Shown one piece after another: positions 1 through 8,094 of a stretch of 51,437 nt of DNA. Under the pieces are notes generated by a model, which worked only from the letters and a program-made list of their open reading frames with translations, searched no databases and had not been told where the DNA came from. Source of the stretch: JBOHUC01 sp050733935 (GTDB lineage Bacteria > Eisenbacteria > RBG-16-71-46 > DASYSL01); the NCBI GenBank assembly GCA_050733935.1, contig JBOHUC010000130.1:1-51437 (forward strand), read 5' to 3'. Numbering within the stretch: position 1 is the first letter of the stretch; each line of letters opens with the position of its first letter. A program made the position numbers and the translations under genes.

Positions 1-33
1 GCACCGGCTCCGGCGGCCCGCGCGGCCCGCGTC

Positions 34-621
34 GTGGACTGGACGAAGCCCGCACCGGGCGACGTGCGTCCGCTCGCCGAATCCCCCGGGGCGAAGCCCG
101 GGCAATCGCGTACGGGAGAGCGCGCTGCCGCACCCGCGCCGGATCCTGCGCGCACGGTGGCGCTCGGAGGAGACCACGGCGGCTTCGCGCTCAAGGAGAC
201 GCTCCGGCGCTATCTCAAGAAGGAGCTCCGCTACGCGGTCATCGACTGCGGCACGCACTCGACCGAAGCCGTGGACTATCCCGACATTGCTCGCGCGGTC
301 GGAGAAGCCGTCGCCGACGGCCGCGCCGCTCGTGGCATCGTGATCGACGGCGCGGGCATCGGATCGACGATGGCCGCGAACCGGATCCCGGGCGTGCGCT
401 GCGCGCTCTGCCACGATCTCAAGACCGTCCTGAACAGCCGCGAGCACAACGACGCAAACGTGCTCGCGCTCGGATCCGGCATCGTCCATCCGGGACTTGC
501 GCGTCAGATGGTGCGCACCTGGCTCGCGACGCCCTTCGCCGGCGGCCGGCACGCACGCCGCGTCGCCAAAATCATGGAGCTCGAACGCATGACGGCCCGC
601 GCTGCGGAAAGGAACGAATGA
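34..621 (+). CDS. rpiB: RpiB/LacA/LacB-family sugar-phosphate isomerase with N-terminal extension
   Basis: The family interconverts ribose 5-phosphate and ribulose 5-phosphate in the cytoplasm. The core begins near residue 41: GGDHGG (D47, H48) matches the phosphate/substrate-binding start and SREHNDANVLALGS (H138) matches the ring-opening His region of RpiB. At the position of the E. coli catalytic Cys66 (ICGTGVG) this protein reads IDGAGIG, so the base is Asp105. The first 40 residues are Ala/Pro-rich and are not part of the usual fold of about 150 residues. The GTG at 34 is the first start in the window, but the frame stays open to base 1 and is also Ala/Pro-rich there, so the true start or a fusion partner may lie outside. 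The stop overlaps adenosine deaminase by 4 bases, suggesting nucleoside/pentose-phosphate metabolism. Family assignment is firm; start and exact substrate are not. Confidence 0.85.
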   Translation: MDWTKPAPGDVRPLAESPGAKPGQSRTGERAAAPAPDPARTVALGGDHGGFALKETLRRYLKKELRYAVIDCGTHSTEAVDYPDIARAVGEAVADGRAARGIVIDGAGIGSTMAANRIPGVRCALCHDLKTVLNSREHNDANVLALGSGIVHPGLARQMVRTWLATPFAGGRHARRVAKIMELERMTARAAERNE

Positions 622-1694
622 CGCTCGGCTCGGAGGTCCTGAAGCGCCTGCCCAAGACCGATCTTCATCTCCACCTCGACGGATCCATCCGCCCGCGCAC
701 GGTCTGGGAGCTCGCGAAGGATCAGGGCGTGCGGCTTCCGGCCGGCAGGCTCACCGAGCTATCGAAGCGCCTGCGCGCCGGTCCCGCCGTGCGAAGCCTG
801 TCCGATTACATCAAGATCTTCGACATCACGCTCTCCGTGCTCCAGGTGCCTGACGCGCTCGAGCGCGTGGCGTACGAGCTCGCGGAGGACTGCGCGGCCG
901 AGAACGTGCGTCACATGGAGGTCCGCTACTCGCCGATCCTGCACCAGAAGCGGGGGCTCAAGCTTCCGGCGATCCTCGAGCCGGTGCTCTTCGGCTTGAA
1001 GCGCGCGGAGCGCGACTTCCGGATCTCGACCGGCGTCATCATCTGCGGAATGCGGAACATCAGTCCGCGCCACTCGTACGCGCTCGCCGAGCTCGCGGTC
1101 GCGTACAAGGATCGCGGCGTGGTCGCGTTCGATCTCGCGGGTGAGGAGAAGGATCATCCCGCGCGCGATCACGCGCGCGCGTTCCGCCTCGTGGCCGAGA
1201 ACAACCTGTCCTCGACCGTGCACGCGGGAGAAGGCTTCGGCCCGCCCTCGATCGCGCAGGCGCTGCACGACTGCGGGGCGCACCGGATCGGGCACGGCAC
1301 GCGGCTGGTCGAGGACCCGGAGCTCATGGCGTACGTGAACGACCACCGGGTCCCGCTCGAGGTCTGCCTGTCGTCGAACGTGCACACGCGGACGGTGAAG
1401 AGCGTGAAGCTCCATCCGTTCCGGACCTACTTCGATCAGGGGCTCCGCGTGACGCTCAACACCGACAACCGCACGGTCTCGGACACGAACCTGACGCGCG
1501 AGTACGGTCTCGCCGTTCGCACGTTCCAGCTCACGCCGTATCAGCTCAAGCGGATCGTGATCAACGGGTTCAAGAGCGCGTTCCTGCCCTATGCCGAGAA
1601 GGCGCGCATCCTGCGCCGGGTCGTGCTCGAAATCGACACCGTGTTCATGGAGGCGCTGCCCGATTCCTACGACCGGGCGGCGACCACCCTGTGA
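618..1694 (+). CDS. add: adenosine deaminase
   Basis: Deaminates adenosine (or deoxyadenosine) to inosine in the cytoplasm. The 358 residues show the zinc TIM-barrel signature in order: TDLHLHLDGS (H17, H19), HAGEGFG (H202, E205), RIGHGTRL (H226) and LNTDNRTVSDT (D283). Asp-Asn after the Thr, instead of Asp-Asp, also occurs in actinobacterial-type enzymes and need not mean loss of activity. Length fits the family. The ATG overlaps the rpiB stop as ATGA, and the downstream START-domain gene overlaps its own stop as GTGA, so the three genes are probably translated as one unit. The pairing with a pentose-phosphate isomerase suggests salvage of nucleosides into purine bases and sugar phosphates. 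An aminofutalosine deaminase role cannot be excluded from sequence alone. Confidence 0.9.
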   Translation: MTLGSEVLKRLPKTDLHLHLDGSIRPRTVWELAKDQGVRLPAGRLTELSKRLRAGPAVRSLSDYIKIFDITLSVLQVPDALERVAYELAEDCAAENVRHMEVRYSPILHQKRGLKLPAILEPVLFGLKRAERDFRISTGVIICGMRNISPRHSYALAELAVAYKDRGVVAFDLAGEEKDHPARDHARAFRLVAENNLSSTVHAGEGFGPPSIAQALHDCGAHRIGHGTRLVEDPELMAYVNDHRVPLEVCLSSNVHTRTVKSVKLHPFRTYFDQGLRVTLNTDNRTVSDTNLTREYGLAVRTFQLTPYQLKRIVINGFKSAFLPYAEKARILRRVVLEIDTVFMEALPDSYDRAATTL

Positions 1695-2161
1695 GCGGAT
1701 CGAAGGGTGCTGCGCCGGTCGCCGCCGGGACGGGCGGGTCGGTGGGCTTTTCGGTGCACGCGACGATCGAGCGGCCGATCGAGGAAGTGTTCGACCACGT
1801 GGTCGAGCCGGGACTCCTGTCGAGCTACTTCACGGCCACGGCGAGCGAAGCGCTGGCACCGGGGCAGTCGATCCGCTGGACGTGGAAGGGCGGGCAGGCC
1901 GAGACGGTTCACGTGGACGAGGTCGAGCGCAACGCGCGCATCGTGCTCCACTGGAAGGCCGATCAGGTCGAGTACGACACGCGCGTGACGCTCACGTTCA
2001 CGGCGGAGAGCCCGGCCAAGACGAAGGTCGAGATCGCGGAGACCGGCTGGAAAAACGATGCGGCCGGGCTCGCGAGCGCGTTCGGCCACTGCTCGGGATG
2101 GCAGCACATGCTGCTTTCCCTCAGGGCTCGGATGATGTTCGGAGTCGACCTGCGCGGCTAG
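1691..2161 (+). CDS. SRPBCC (START/AHSA1-like) domain protein
   Basis: A 156-residue protein with the AHSA1/START-like fold pattern: an early strand (GFSVHATIERPIEEVFDHV), WTWKGGQAET, a strand-rich middle ending ESPAKTKVEIAETGW, and the long C-terminal helix with GWQHMLLSLRA. These domains enclose a hydrophobic ligand cavity or stimulate Hsp90; which applies here cannot be told. The GTG start lies in a 4-base overlap with the add stop. Its stop TAG sits in a CTAG palindrome that also supplies the stop of the opposing minus-strand gene, so the two convergent reading frames overlap tail to tail by 4 bases. Confidence 0.75.
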   Translation: MSGSKGAAPVAAGTGGSVGFSVHATIERPIEEVFDHVVEPGLLSSYFTATASEALAPGQSIRWTWKGGQAETVHVDEVERNARIVLHWKADQVEYDTRVTLTFTAESPAKTKVEIAETGWKNDAAGLASAFGHCSGWQHMLLSLRARMMFGVDLRG

Positions 2162-2736
2162 GCGGGCGCGCGGAACAGCGCCTCGAGGAGAAGCCAGGCG
2201 GCGAGCGTCCCGCCCGCGAGCGCGAACGCGAACACGAGAATGATCGCCCAGCCGCGCCGCTTGACCTGCTGCTCGAGCTTTCCGATCCGCGTCCTGAGCG
2301 ACGCGTTATCCCGTGTCAGATTCCCAACCACCGTCTGCTCGCGCTCGAGCTGATCGCGCAGCGACTGCGCTTCCGCTTCGAGCCCCGTGATCCGTCGCGC
2401 GATCGCGTCCTCGTAGCCGGTGCCGTGGCCCGCGCTCGACGGCGTGCGCGTTGCCGTCGCCGCGCCCGCCGCACCCGCCGCGATTCCCGACTGTCCGGCA
2501 GCCTCCGCGGCCTCCCGATGCGCGGACGTCCGAACCGCCGCGATCACGGCCCCCGCGATCGCTCCCGTCGCCGCCCCGGCCGTGCGACCCGTCGGTCCCG
2601 CGAGCTTCCCGACGGACGCTCCCATCGCGGCTCCCGCAGCGGCTCCTTTCGCGGTCTCCTTCCAGTCGGGCCGCCGGCGCGACAGCCGACCGGCGAACCG
2701 TCCGACCGAGCTTGCGAGATCGCGGATCTTTCCCAT
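2158..2736 (-). CDS. tail-anchored glycine-zipper/coiled-coil protein, unknown function
   Basis: 192 residues, no recognised family. The N-terminal third is basic. Residues about 30-68 form a Gly/Ala-rich glycine-zipper stretch (GAAAGAAMGASVG, then GAATGAIAGAVIAAV). Residues about 110-160 are predicted coiled coil (ITGLEAEAQSLRDQLERE and following). A single C-terminal membrane helix (AIILVFAFALAGGTLAAW) ends eight residues before the stop. Start: ATG at 2736, with AGGAGG nine bases upstream overlapping the argH stop, so it is likely coupled to argH. The larger open frame up to 4242 merely reads argH in the wrong frame. A membrane-anchored scaffold or surface-related protein is possible; this is inference. 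Confidence 0.6.
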   Translation of the reverse strand: MGKIRDLASSVGRFAGRLSRRRPDWKETAKGAAAGAAMGASVGKLAGPTGRTAGAATGAIAGAVIAAVRTSAHREAAEAAGQSGIAAGAAGAATATRTPSSAGHGTGYEDAIARRITGLEAEAQSLRDQLEREQTVVGNLTRDNASLRTRIGKLEQQVKRRGWAIILVFAFALAGGTLAAWLLLEALFRAPA

Positions 2737-2741
2737 GACCG

Positions 2742-4160
2742 CTAGCCTCCTGCCGCGTCGAGCCGGGCTTCGACGGCATCGAGCGCTTCGCGCACGCGCG
2801 CGGGCGCGGTACCCCCGGTTGCGGCGCGGCGGGCGAGGGCCGCTTCGACCGAAAGACCGCCCACGACTTCCGCCGTGAACACCGGATCGAGCGCACCCCA
2901 TTCCGCGGCCGTGAGCGACGCCGGTCCGCGACCGTCCGCGCGATCGAGCGACTGCACCGCGCGCGCGACCGTGGCATACGCGTCGCGGAACGGGAGCCCG
3001 GTGGCCGCGAGGCGCTCCGCGAGCTCGGCCGCGAGCAGCCATTCGCCGAGGGCCGCGCGGGCGCGCGGAGCGTCGAGCTCGAGGCCCGCGACCGTCCCCG
3101 TGAGCGCATGGAGCACGCCCGCCACCGTCTCCGCGGCGTCGAACACGGCTTCCTTGTCCTCCTGCAGATCCTTGTTGTAGCCGCTCGGGAGAGCCTTGAG
3201 CGTCGCGAAGAGTGCCGCATAACGGCCGAGCACGCGGCCGGCCTTCCCGCGCGCAAGCTCGCACGCGTCGGGATTCCGCTTTTGCGGCATCGCCGACGAG
3301 CCGGTCGTGAACGCGTCCGGAAGCCGCACGAAACCGAACTCGCGGCTCGAGAAGAGAACGAGGTCCTCGGCGAGGCGCGACGCATGGAGCGCGAGCATGC
3401 CGGTCGCGTGCAGGAACCCGAGCGCGAAGTCGCGATCGCTCACCGCGTCCATCGAGTTGGCCGACGGCGCCGCGAAGCCGAGATCGCGTGCAAGAGCCGC
3501 GCGATCGATCGGAACCGGCGCACCCGAGAGGGCCGCCGATCCGAGCGGACACGACGCGAGAGAAGCCTCGCGCACCTGGGACAGTCGCCGGACGTCCCTT
3601 AAAAACGGCTCGGCGTGCGAGAGCGCCCAGTGCGCGGCGAGCACGGGCTCGGCCTGCTGGAGGTGCGTGTAACCGGGGAGCACATGCTCCTGGTCGAGCC
3701 ACGGACGGGCCTGGGCCGCGAGCGCCCGCGCGAGCGCCATCGTGCGGCGCGCGATCGCCTCGCACGCCTGGGCGGTCCACAAGCGCAGGTCGGTCGCAAC
3801 CTGGTCGTTCCGGCTCTTCCCGCGATGGATGCGCCGCCCCAGCTCGCCGGTCCGGGCCGTGAGTTCTCCTTCGACGAGCGTGTGCACGTCCTCGGCATCG
3901 CGAGCGGCGGCGGCGGCCGCGGACACTTCCCGGCCGATCTCCTTGAGCGCGGTCTCGAGCCTTTGCACGTCGTCGGCCGAAAGAAGCCCGGCCCCTCCCA
4001 ACGCGCGAGCCCAGGCCGCGTTGACCGCGAGGTCCTGCGGCAGGAGGCGCGCGTCGTAGGGGAGCGAGCGCTGGAACTCGAAGAACTCGGGATCGGGGGG
4101 GCCTGCGATCCGGCCCGTCCAAAGCGCTTCGGTTCGGGTGCCGACGACGGGTTCGCTCAT
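2742..4160 (-). CDS. argH: argininosuccinate lyase
   Basis: Last step of arginine synthesis: argininosuccinate to arginine plus fumarate, in a cytoplasmic homotetramer. The superfamily signature GSSAMPQKRNPD is intact, with the mobile-loop Ser. RRIHRGKSRNDQVATD and LPGYTHLQQAEPV (catalytic His region) are also present. Length is 472 residues, normal. I chose ATG 4160 (MSEPVVGT) because GGAGAG lies six bases upstream; a start at 4196 would read through a repeated operator-like sequence. No other arginine gene is in the window. A 16-bp inverted repeat lies directly upstream and may be the control site. Confidence 0.93.
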   Translation of the reverse strand: MSEPVVGTRTEALWTGRIAGPPDPEFFEFQRSLPYDARLLPQDLAVNAAWARALGGAGLLSADDVQRLETALKEIGREVSAAAAAARDAEDVHTLVEGELTARTGELGRRIHRGKSRNDQVATDLRLWTAQACEAIARRTMALARALAAQARPWLDQEHVLPGYTHLQQAEPVLAAHWALSHAEPFLRDVRRLSQVREASLASCPLGSAALSGAPVPIDRAALARDLGFAAPSANSMDAVSDRDFALGFLHATGMLALHASRLAEDLVLFSSREFGFVRLPDAFTTGSSAMPQKRNPDACELARGKAGRVLGRYAALFATLKALPSGYNKDLQEDKEAVFDAAETVAGVLHALTGTVAGLELDAPRARAALGEWLLAAELAERLAATGLPFRDAYATVARAVQSLDRADGRGPASLTAAEWGALDPVFTAEVVGGLSVEAALARRAATGGTAPARVREALDAVEARLDAAGG

Positions 4161-4173
4161 TCCATTCTCTCCA

Positions 4174-4193
4174 CTGGATGCATCTGGATGCAT
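4174..4193. promoter_or_regulatory. tandem/inverted repeat upstream of argH, possible operator
   Basis: The decamer CTGGATGCAT occurs twice in tandem (4174-4183, 4184-4193). Within it, ATGCATC-TG-GATGCAT (4178-4193) is a perfect inverted repeat with 7-bp arms. It sits 18 bases before the argH start, between a TTGACC-like -35 (4237-4242 on the minus strand) and the ribosome binding site. ArgR boxes have TGCAT/ATTCA-type half sites of similar size, so an arginine repressor site is one reading. I cannot confirm it. Confidence 0.35.
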
Positions 4194-4364
4194 CATGATG
4201 GAAACCGAGCCGCAGCGTGTCGACCCGTAACGGTCCGGTCAAGCGGAAGTCCGTGGGGCTTTTCGGCTTGACGAACCTGCCCCGGGCTGCGAGTCTCGCG
4301 GCCGTCCTCCAGGCTGAGCTAAGTCACCATTCTGCCACAGGATCGCGGACTTCGACCCGACCCC

Positions 4365-7112
4365 ATGAAGCCTCCTCGACGGCGCTTCTCACAACCCCTC
4401 CTTGCCGCGTTCGCGGTAATCCTCCCGCTCGCAACCGGATCGGTTGCCGCGTGGGCCCAGGGGACGGGTCGCGTGACGGGCTCGGTCGTCGACCGCAAGA
4501 CCGGACGGGCCCTCGCGTTCGTGAACGTCGCGATTCCCGAAGCCCGCCTCGGGGCGCTCTCCGATTCGAAGGGCGAGTTCCTGATCGGAAACATCCCGCC
4601 CGGGACGTACAGCGTGCGCGCGCAGTTCACGGGCTACGCCCCCGAGTCGGTCGCGGGCATCGTCGTGACCACCGGCCAGACGACTCCGCTCAAGATCACG
4701 ATGCAGGAAATCGTCGTGAAGGAGGAGGAGGCGATCGTCGTCACCGGCGAGCGGCCGCTCGTCGACGTCAAGTCGGGCGGCACGGTTCGAAGCGTGCGCG
4801 CGGAGGACATCGAGAACCAGGGCCTCCAGACGCTGAATGAGGTCATCCAGCAGCAGGCGGGCGTGAGCAACGAGAACAACCTGATTCGCGTGCGCGGCGG
4901 CCGCGCCGACGAGACGACCGTCCTGATCGACGGCATCGCAAATCGGAATCCGATCTCGGGTGAGAGCACGGCCGGGAGCGTGAACGCGCGCTCGGTCGCC
5001 GAAGTGAGCGTGATCTCGAGCGGATTCTCGGCGCGCTACGGCCAGGCGCTTTCGGGCATCGTCGACGTGCGCCTCAAGGAGGGCGGAAGCCGGTTCGAAG
5101 GCGGGCTCTCGGCCCAGGTCGGGAACTGGTTCACCCAGTTCTACAACGGGACCATCTCCGGACCCGACTGGTTCAAGAAAGGCCTCGACCAGATCGGCAT
5201 TCATCTGCCGGGCGAGGCGTCCTACCTGTTCGACCTGTCCGCCGATTTCTCGAACACCTACTTCCCGAACATCCAGGACCTTCCGGGGCGGCCGCGGCTC
5301 CGCTCCGGCTACGAGGATTCGTTCCTGGGCTTCAATTTCACGTACAGCCCGAACTTCTTCATGCCGGCCGAGGAGAACACGTGGCGCGGCCTGTACAAGT
5401 GGACGTGGAAGCCGAACGCGTCCCGCAAGGTCGAGCTCTCGTTCAACAAACGCATCCAGTTCGATCAGGGGTTCAACCGCCGGCCGCTGCGCGATCTCGC
5501 CGGACAGGCGCTCTCCTATCCCTGGGACTGGCACGAGAGGCTCGATCACTACGGCACGGTGACCGAGGACGTGAACACGTTTGCGATCGACCTCACCCAG
5601 ACGTTCAACCCGCGCACGTATCACACGCTCAAGCTCTCGCGCTTCTTCACGAGCTTCCAGTACGCGGTCAACGGAAAGACCTGGAGCGAGTACGTGCGCC
5701 CCGATCCGGATCCGGGCTACTTCGTGCTCACCGGCGACGACAACGCGTGGACGCACTTCTGGACGCAGAACCTGGGGATCGACTACCGGCTGGGCGCGAA
5801 GCTCGGACGCGTGCACAACACGGAGTTTGGGTTCCAGCACATGTTCCAGGACGTCCAGTACGTGACGATCATCGATCCCTGGGAGTACGACCCCGACGGG
5901 CTCGGCGGCGATCACGACCTGTGGCACGTCTATCCGTCGATGGGTGCCCTCTACGCGACGGACCGGCTCGAATACGAGGGGTTCATCGCCGAAGGCGGCC
6001 TGCGCGCGGACTATTATTTCCCGGGCACGCAGCTCGAGGACGCGGTCGCCGATCCGAACAACGGCAACATCAGCAATGCGACACGCGTGGCGTTCTACGA
6101 GGACACGGGCGAGATCTTCGGTCACCGCGTGAAGGCCGTGCTCTCGCCGCGCGTCACCGTGTCGCACCCGATCCAGAACCGCGACAAGCTGTTCTTCAAC
6201 TTCGGTCAGTTCACCCAATTCCCGTCGTACTACTACATTTATTCGAAGCTCACGTCGGTCTCCTCCGCTTCCTTCCCGGTCCTCGGGAACGCGAACCTGA
6301 ACCCGGAGAAGTCGGTGCAGTTCGAGGTCGGGGCGGAGCACGTGTTCACGGACGGGCTCGCGGGCAAGATCTCGCTCTTCCAGAAGGACATTTACGATTA
6401 CCCGACGTCCGTGCGCTTCCGCCGGCAGGAGGGGACGGTCATCTCGGACTTCTTCGTCTATCTCAATTCGGACTTCAGCCGGGCGCGGGGCTTCGAGATC
6501 GAGTTCGAGAAGGTGCGGCGCAAGTACTGGCGCTACAAGGCGACGTACGAGTACTCGCTCGCGAAGGGCAAGTCGAGCGATCCGAACCAGGCCAAGGTGG
6601 TCGAGGAGGGCGGCGGCGATGCGTCCGAGGTACCGCTCTCCGAGGGCTATCTGTTCTGGAACCGGCCGCACAAGCTCACGTTCAACGTCGACTTCCGCGT
6701 ACCCTCGACCGGATCGAGACCGACTGCCTTCGGGCTCGAGCTGCCGCACGATTTCGGGGCCAACCTGTTTGCGCAGTTCCAGTCGGGCCGCGCGTACACG
6801 CCGACGGACGTCGCTGGAAACGCGACCGGTCGGGTCTTCTCGCAGAACGGGCCCGTCGAGCTCCTCATGAACCTGCGGCTGAACCAGGACTTCAAGCTCG
6901 GGCAGCAGCGCCTGGGCGTGAGCCTCATGGTCGAGAACCTGCTCGACTGGGAGATCGTCCGGCGCCTCGATTCGAACACGGGCGAAGCGCCGCAGGAGGG
7001 ACAGGGAATGTACGTGAGCCCGAGCCAGTTCGACCGCGACGCCGTGCTCACGAATCCTGCGAACTACGGAACGCCGAGGCGCTGGCGGCTGGGGGTCGAT
7101 TATGACTTCTAG
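4365..7112 (+). CDS. TonB-dependent receptor with carboxypeptidase-like regulatory domain
   Basis: Outer-membrane receptor of 915 residues. Signal peptide 1-31 (ends AWAQ). Residues about 34-115 form a CarboxypepD_reg-like beta-sandwich (GRVTGSVVDRKTGRAL, DSKGEFLIGNIPPGTY). Residues about 120-235 are the plug (VLIDGIANRNP, FSARYGQALSGIVDVRLK). The rest alternates like a barrel and ends WRLGVDYDF with the terminal Phe used by the BAM machinery. The ligand is unknown; the SusC-like N-domain is common in FCB bacteria. It is the first gene of a five-gene operon, overlapping the PorV-like gene by 11 bases. A TTGACG at 4271-4276 could be a -35, but I see no convincing -10. Confidence 0.85.
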   Translation: MKPPRRRFSQPLLAAFAVILPLATGSVAAWAQGTGRVTGSVVDRKTGRALAFVNVAIPEARLGALSDSKGEFLIGNIPPGTYSVRAQFTGYAPESVAGIVVTTGQTTPLKITMQEIVVKEEEAIVVTGERPLVDVKSGGTVRSVRAEDIENQGLQTLNEVIQQQAGVSNENNLIRVRGGRADETTVLIDGIANRNPISGESTAGSVNARSVAEVSVISSGFSARYGQALSGIVDVRLKEGGSRFEGGLSAQVGNWFTQFYNGTISGPDWFKKGLDQIGIHLPGEASYLFDLSADFSNTYFPNIQDLPGRPRLRSGYEDSFLGFNFTYSPNFFMPAEENTWRGLYKWTWKPNASRKVELSFNKRIQFDQGFNRRPLRDLAGQALSYPWDWHERLDHYGTVTEDVNTFAIDLTQTFNPRTYHTLKLSRFFTSFQYAVNGKTWSEYVRPDPDPGYFVLTGDDNAWTHFWTQNLGIDYRLGAKLGRVHNTEFGFQHMFQDVQYVTIIDPWEYDPDGLGGDHDLWHVYPSMGALYATDRLEYEGFIAEGGLRADYYFPGTQLEDAVADPNNGNISNATRVAFYEDTGEIFGHRVKAVLSPRVTVSHPIQNRDKLFFNFGQFTQFPSYYYIYSKLTSVSSASFPVLGNANLNPEKSVQFEVGAEHVFTDGLAGKISLFQKDIYDYPTSVRFRRQEGTVISDFFVYLNSDFSRARGFEIEFEKVRRKYWRYKATYEYSLAKGKSSDPNQAKVVEEGGGDASEVPLSEGYLFWNRPHKLTFNVDFRVPSTGSRPTAFGLELPHDFGANLFAQFQSGRAYTPTDVAGNATGRVFSQNGPVELLMNLRLNQDFKLGQQRLGVSLMVENLLDWEIVRRLDSNTGEAPQEGQGMYVSPSQFDRDAVLTNPANYGTPRRWRLGVDYDF

Positions 7113-8094
7113 GTTTGCGGCGTTCGCCGTCGTCGCTTCGATCGCGCTCGTTGCCGCGACGGAGACGTTCGCCCAATCGGTGGGCGCCGAGCGCGTCGGG
7201 ACCTCCGCCGGCAACTTCCTCAAGATCGGAGTTGGTGCGCGCGCGGTCGGCATGGGCGAGTCGTTCGTCGCCGTGGCGAACGATCCGTCGACCATCTACT
7301 GGAACCCGGCCGGTCTCGGCTCCATCATCCGGCGCGAAGGCGGCGTGAGCTTCGTGCGCTGGCCGGCGGACATCTCCTACGGCCACGTCTCGTACGTGGC
7401 GCCGGTGAACAAGCTCGGCGGCTCGCTCGGCTTCCAGCTCGGGGTGTTGAGCACCGAGATCGAGGAGACGACCGAGTTCCGCCCGTTCGGCACCGGCGTG
7501 AAGTTCACGTACGCCGACTGGTTCGCGGGCGCGACCTACGGCAAGCGCCTCACCGACCGCCTGCTCGTCGGTGTCGGCGCCAAGTTCGTGCACGAGGATC
7601 TCGGGGCCGACGTCGGCGGGACGTACATCAATTCGTGGCTCGTCGACATCGGCTCGATCTACTACCTGGGCATCTCGAGCGTGCGCATCGGGATGTGCCT
7701 CGCGCACTTCGGACCGGACTTCAATCCCTCAGGCGAGTACACGTCCGCGACCGGCGAGGAGCGCGACTACGACAGCTTCAGCCCACCGACGACGTTCCGC
7801 TTCGGCGTCGCGTGGGAGCCGATCGAGCGCGAGGGCCAGCGGCTCACGACGGCGGTCGAATTCAACCAGCCCTCGGACAACGAGCTCACCGGGAAGTTCG
7901 GCGCGGAGTACGAGTTCAAGCGCCGCTTCGCGGTGCGCACCGGCTACAACATGAACGCGGACGAGCTCAAGTGGTCCGCCGGCGCGGGCCTCTATCCCGA
8001 GTTCGGCACTGTTCGCGGCACGTTCGATTACGCGTTCACGGACGGCGGCTTCCTGGGCAGCGTCCACCGCGTCTCGCTCGGAGTGCGCTTCTGA
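7102..8094 (+). CDS. PorV/PorQ-family outer-membrane beta-barrel protein
   Basis: 330 residues. Signal peptide 1-24 (TETFAQ), then the PorV/UPF0164 signature GARAVGMGESFVAVANDP followed by IYWNPAGLG. The rest is strand-rich and ends VSLGVRF with a terminal Phe, as expected of an outer-membrane barrel. In Bacteroidetes, PorV is the shuttle of the type IX secretion system that carries cargo bearing C-terminal sorting domains to the surface. Finding it between a TonB-dependent receptor and a gene whose product carries such a domain supports a type-IX-like role. It may instead be one of the many PorV paralogues without proven function. The stop shares one base with the next start (TGATG). Confidence 0.82.
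   Translation: MTSRFAAFAVVASIALVAATETFAQSVGAERVGTSAGNFLKIGVGARAVGMGESFVAVANDPSTIYWNPAGLGSIIRREGGVSFVRWPADISYGHVSYVAPVNKLGGSLGFQLGVLSTEIEETTEFRPFGTGVKFTYADWFAGATYGKRLTDRLLVGVGAKFVHEDLGADVGGTYINSWLVDIGSIYYLGISSVRIGMCLAHFGPDFNPSGEYTSATGEERDYDSFSPPTTFRFGVAWEPIEREGQRLTTAVEFNQPSDNELTGKFGAEYEFKRRFAVRTGYNMNADELKWSAGAGLYPEFGTVRGTFDYAFTDGGFLGSVHRVSLGVRF

Noticed and set aside
2737..4242. N-terminal extension of the tail-anchored protein to 694 residues
   Set aside because: It reads argH out of frame; an ATG with AGGAGG at 2736 explains the real gene.
4389..7295. 968-codon open frame antisense to the TonB-dependent receptor
   Set aside because: Shadow of high GC: Arg/Leu/Val/Glu-rich translation without domains, while the sense strand encodes a clear receptor.
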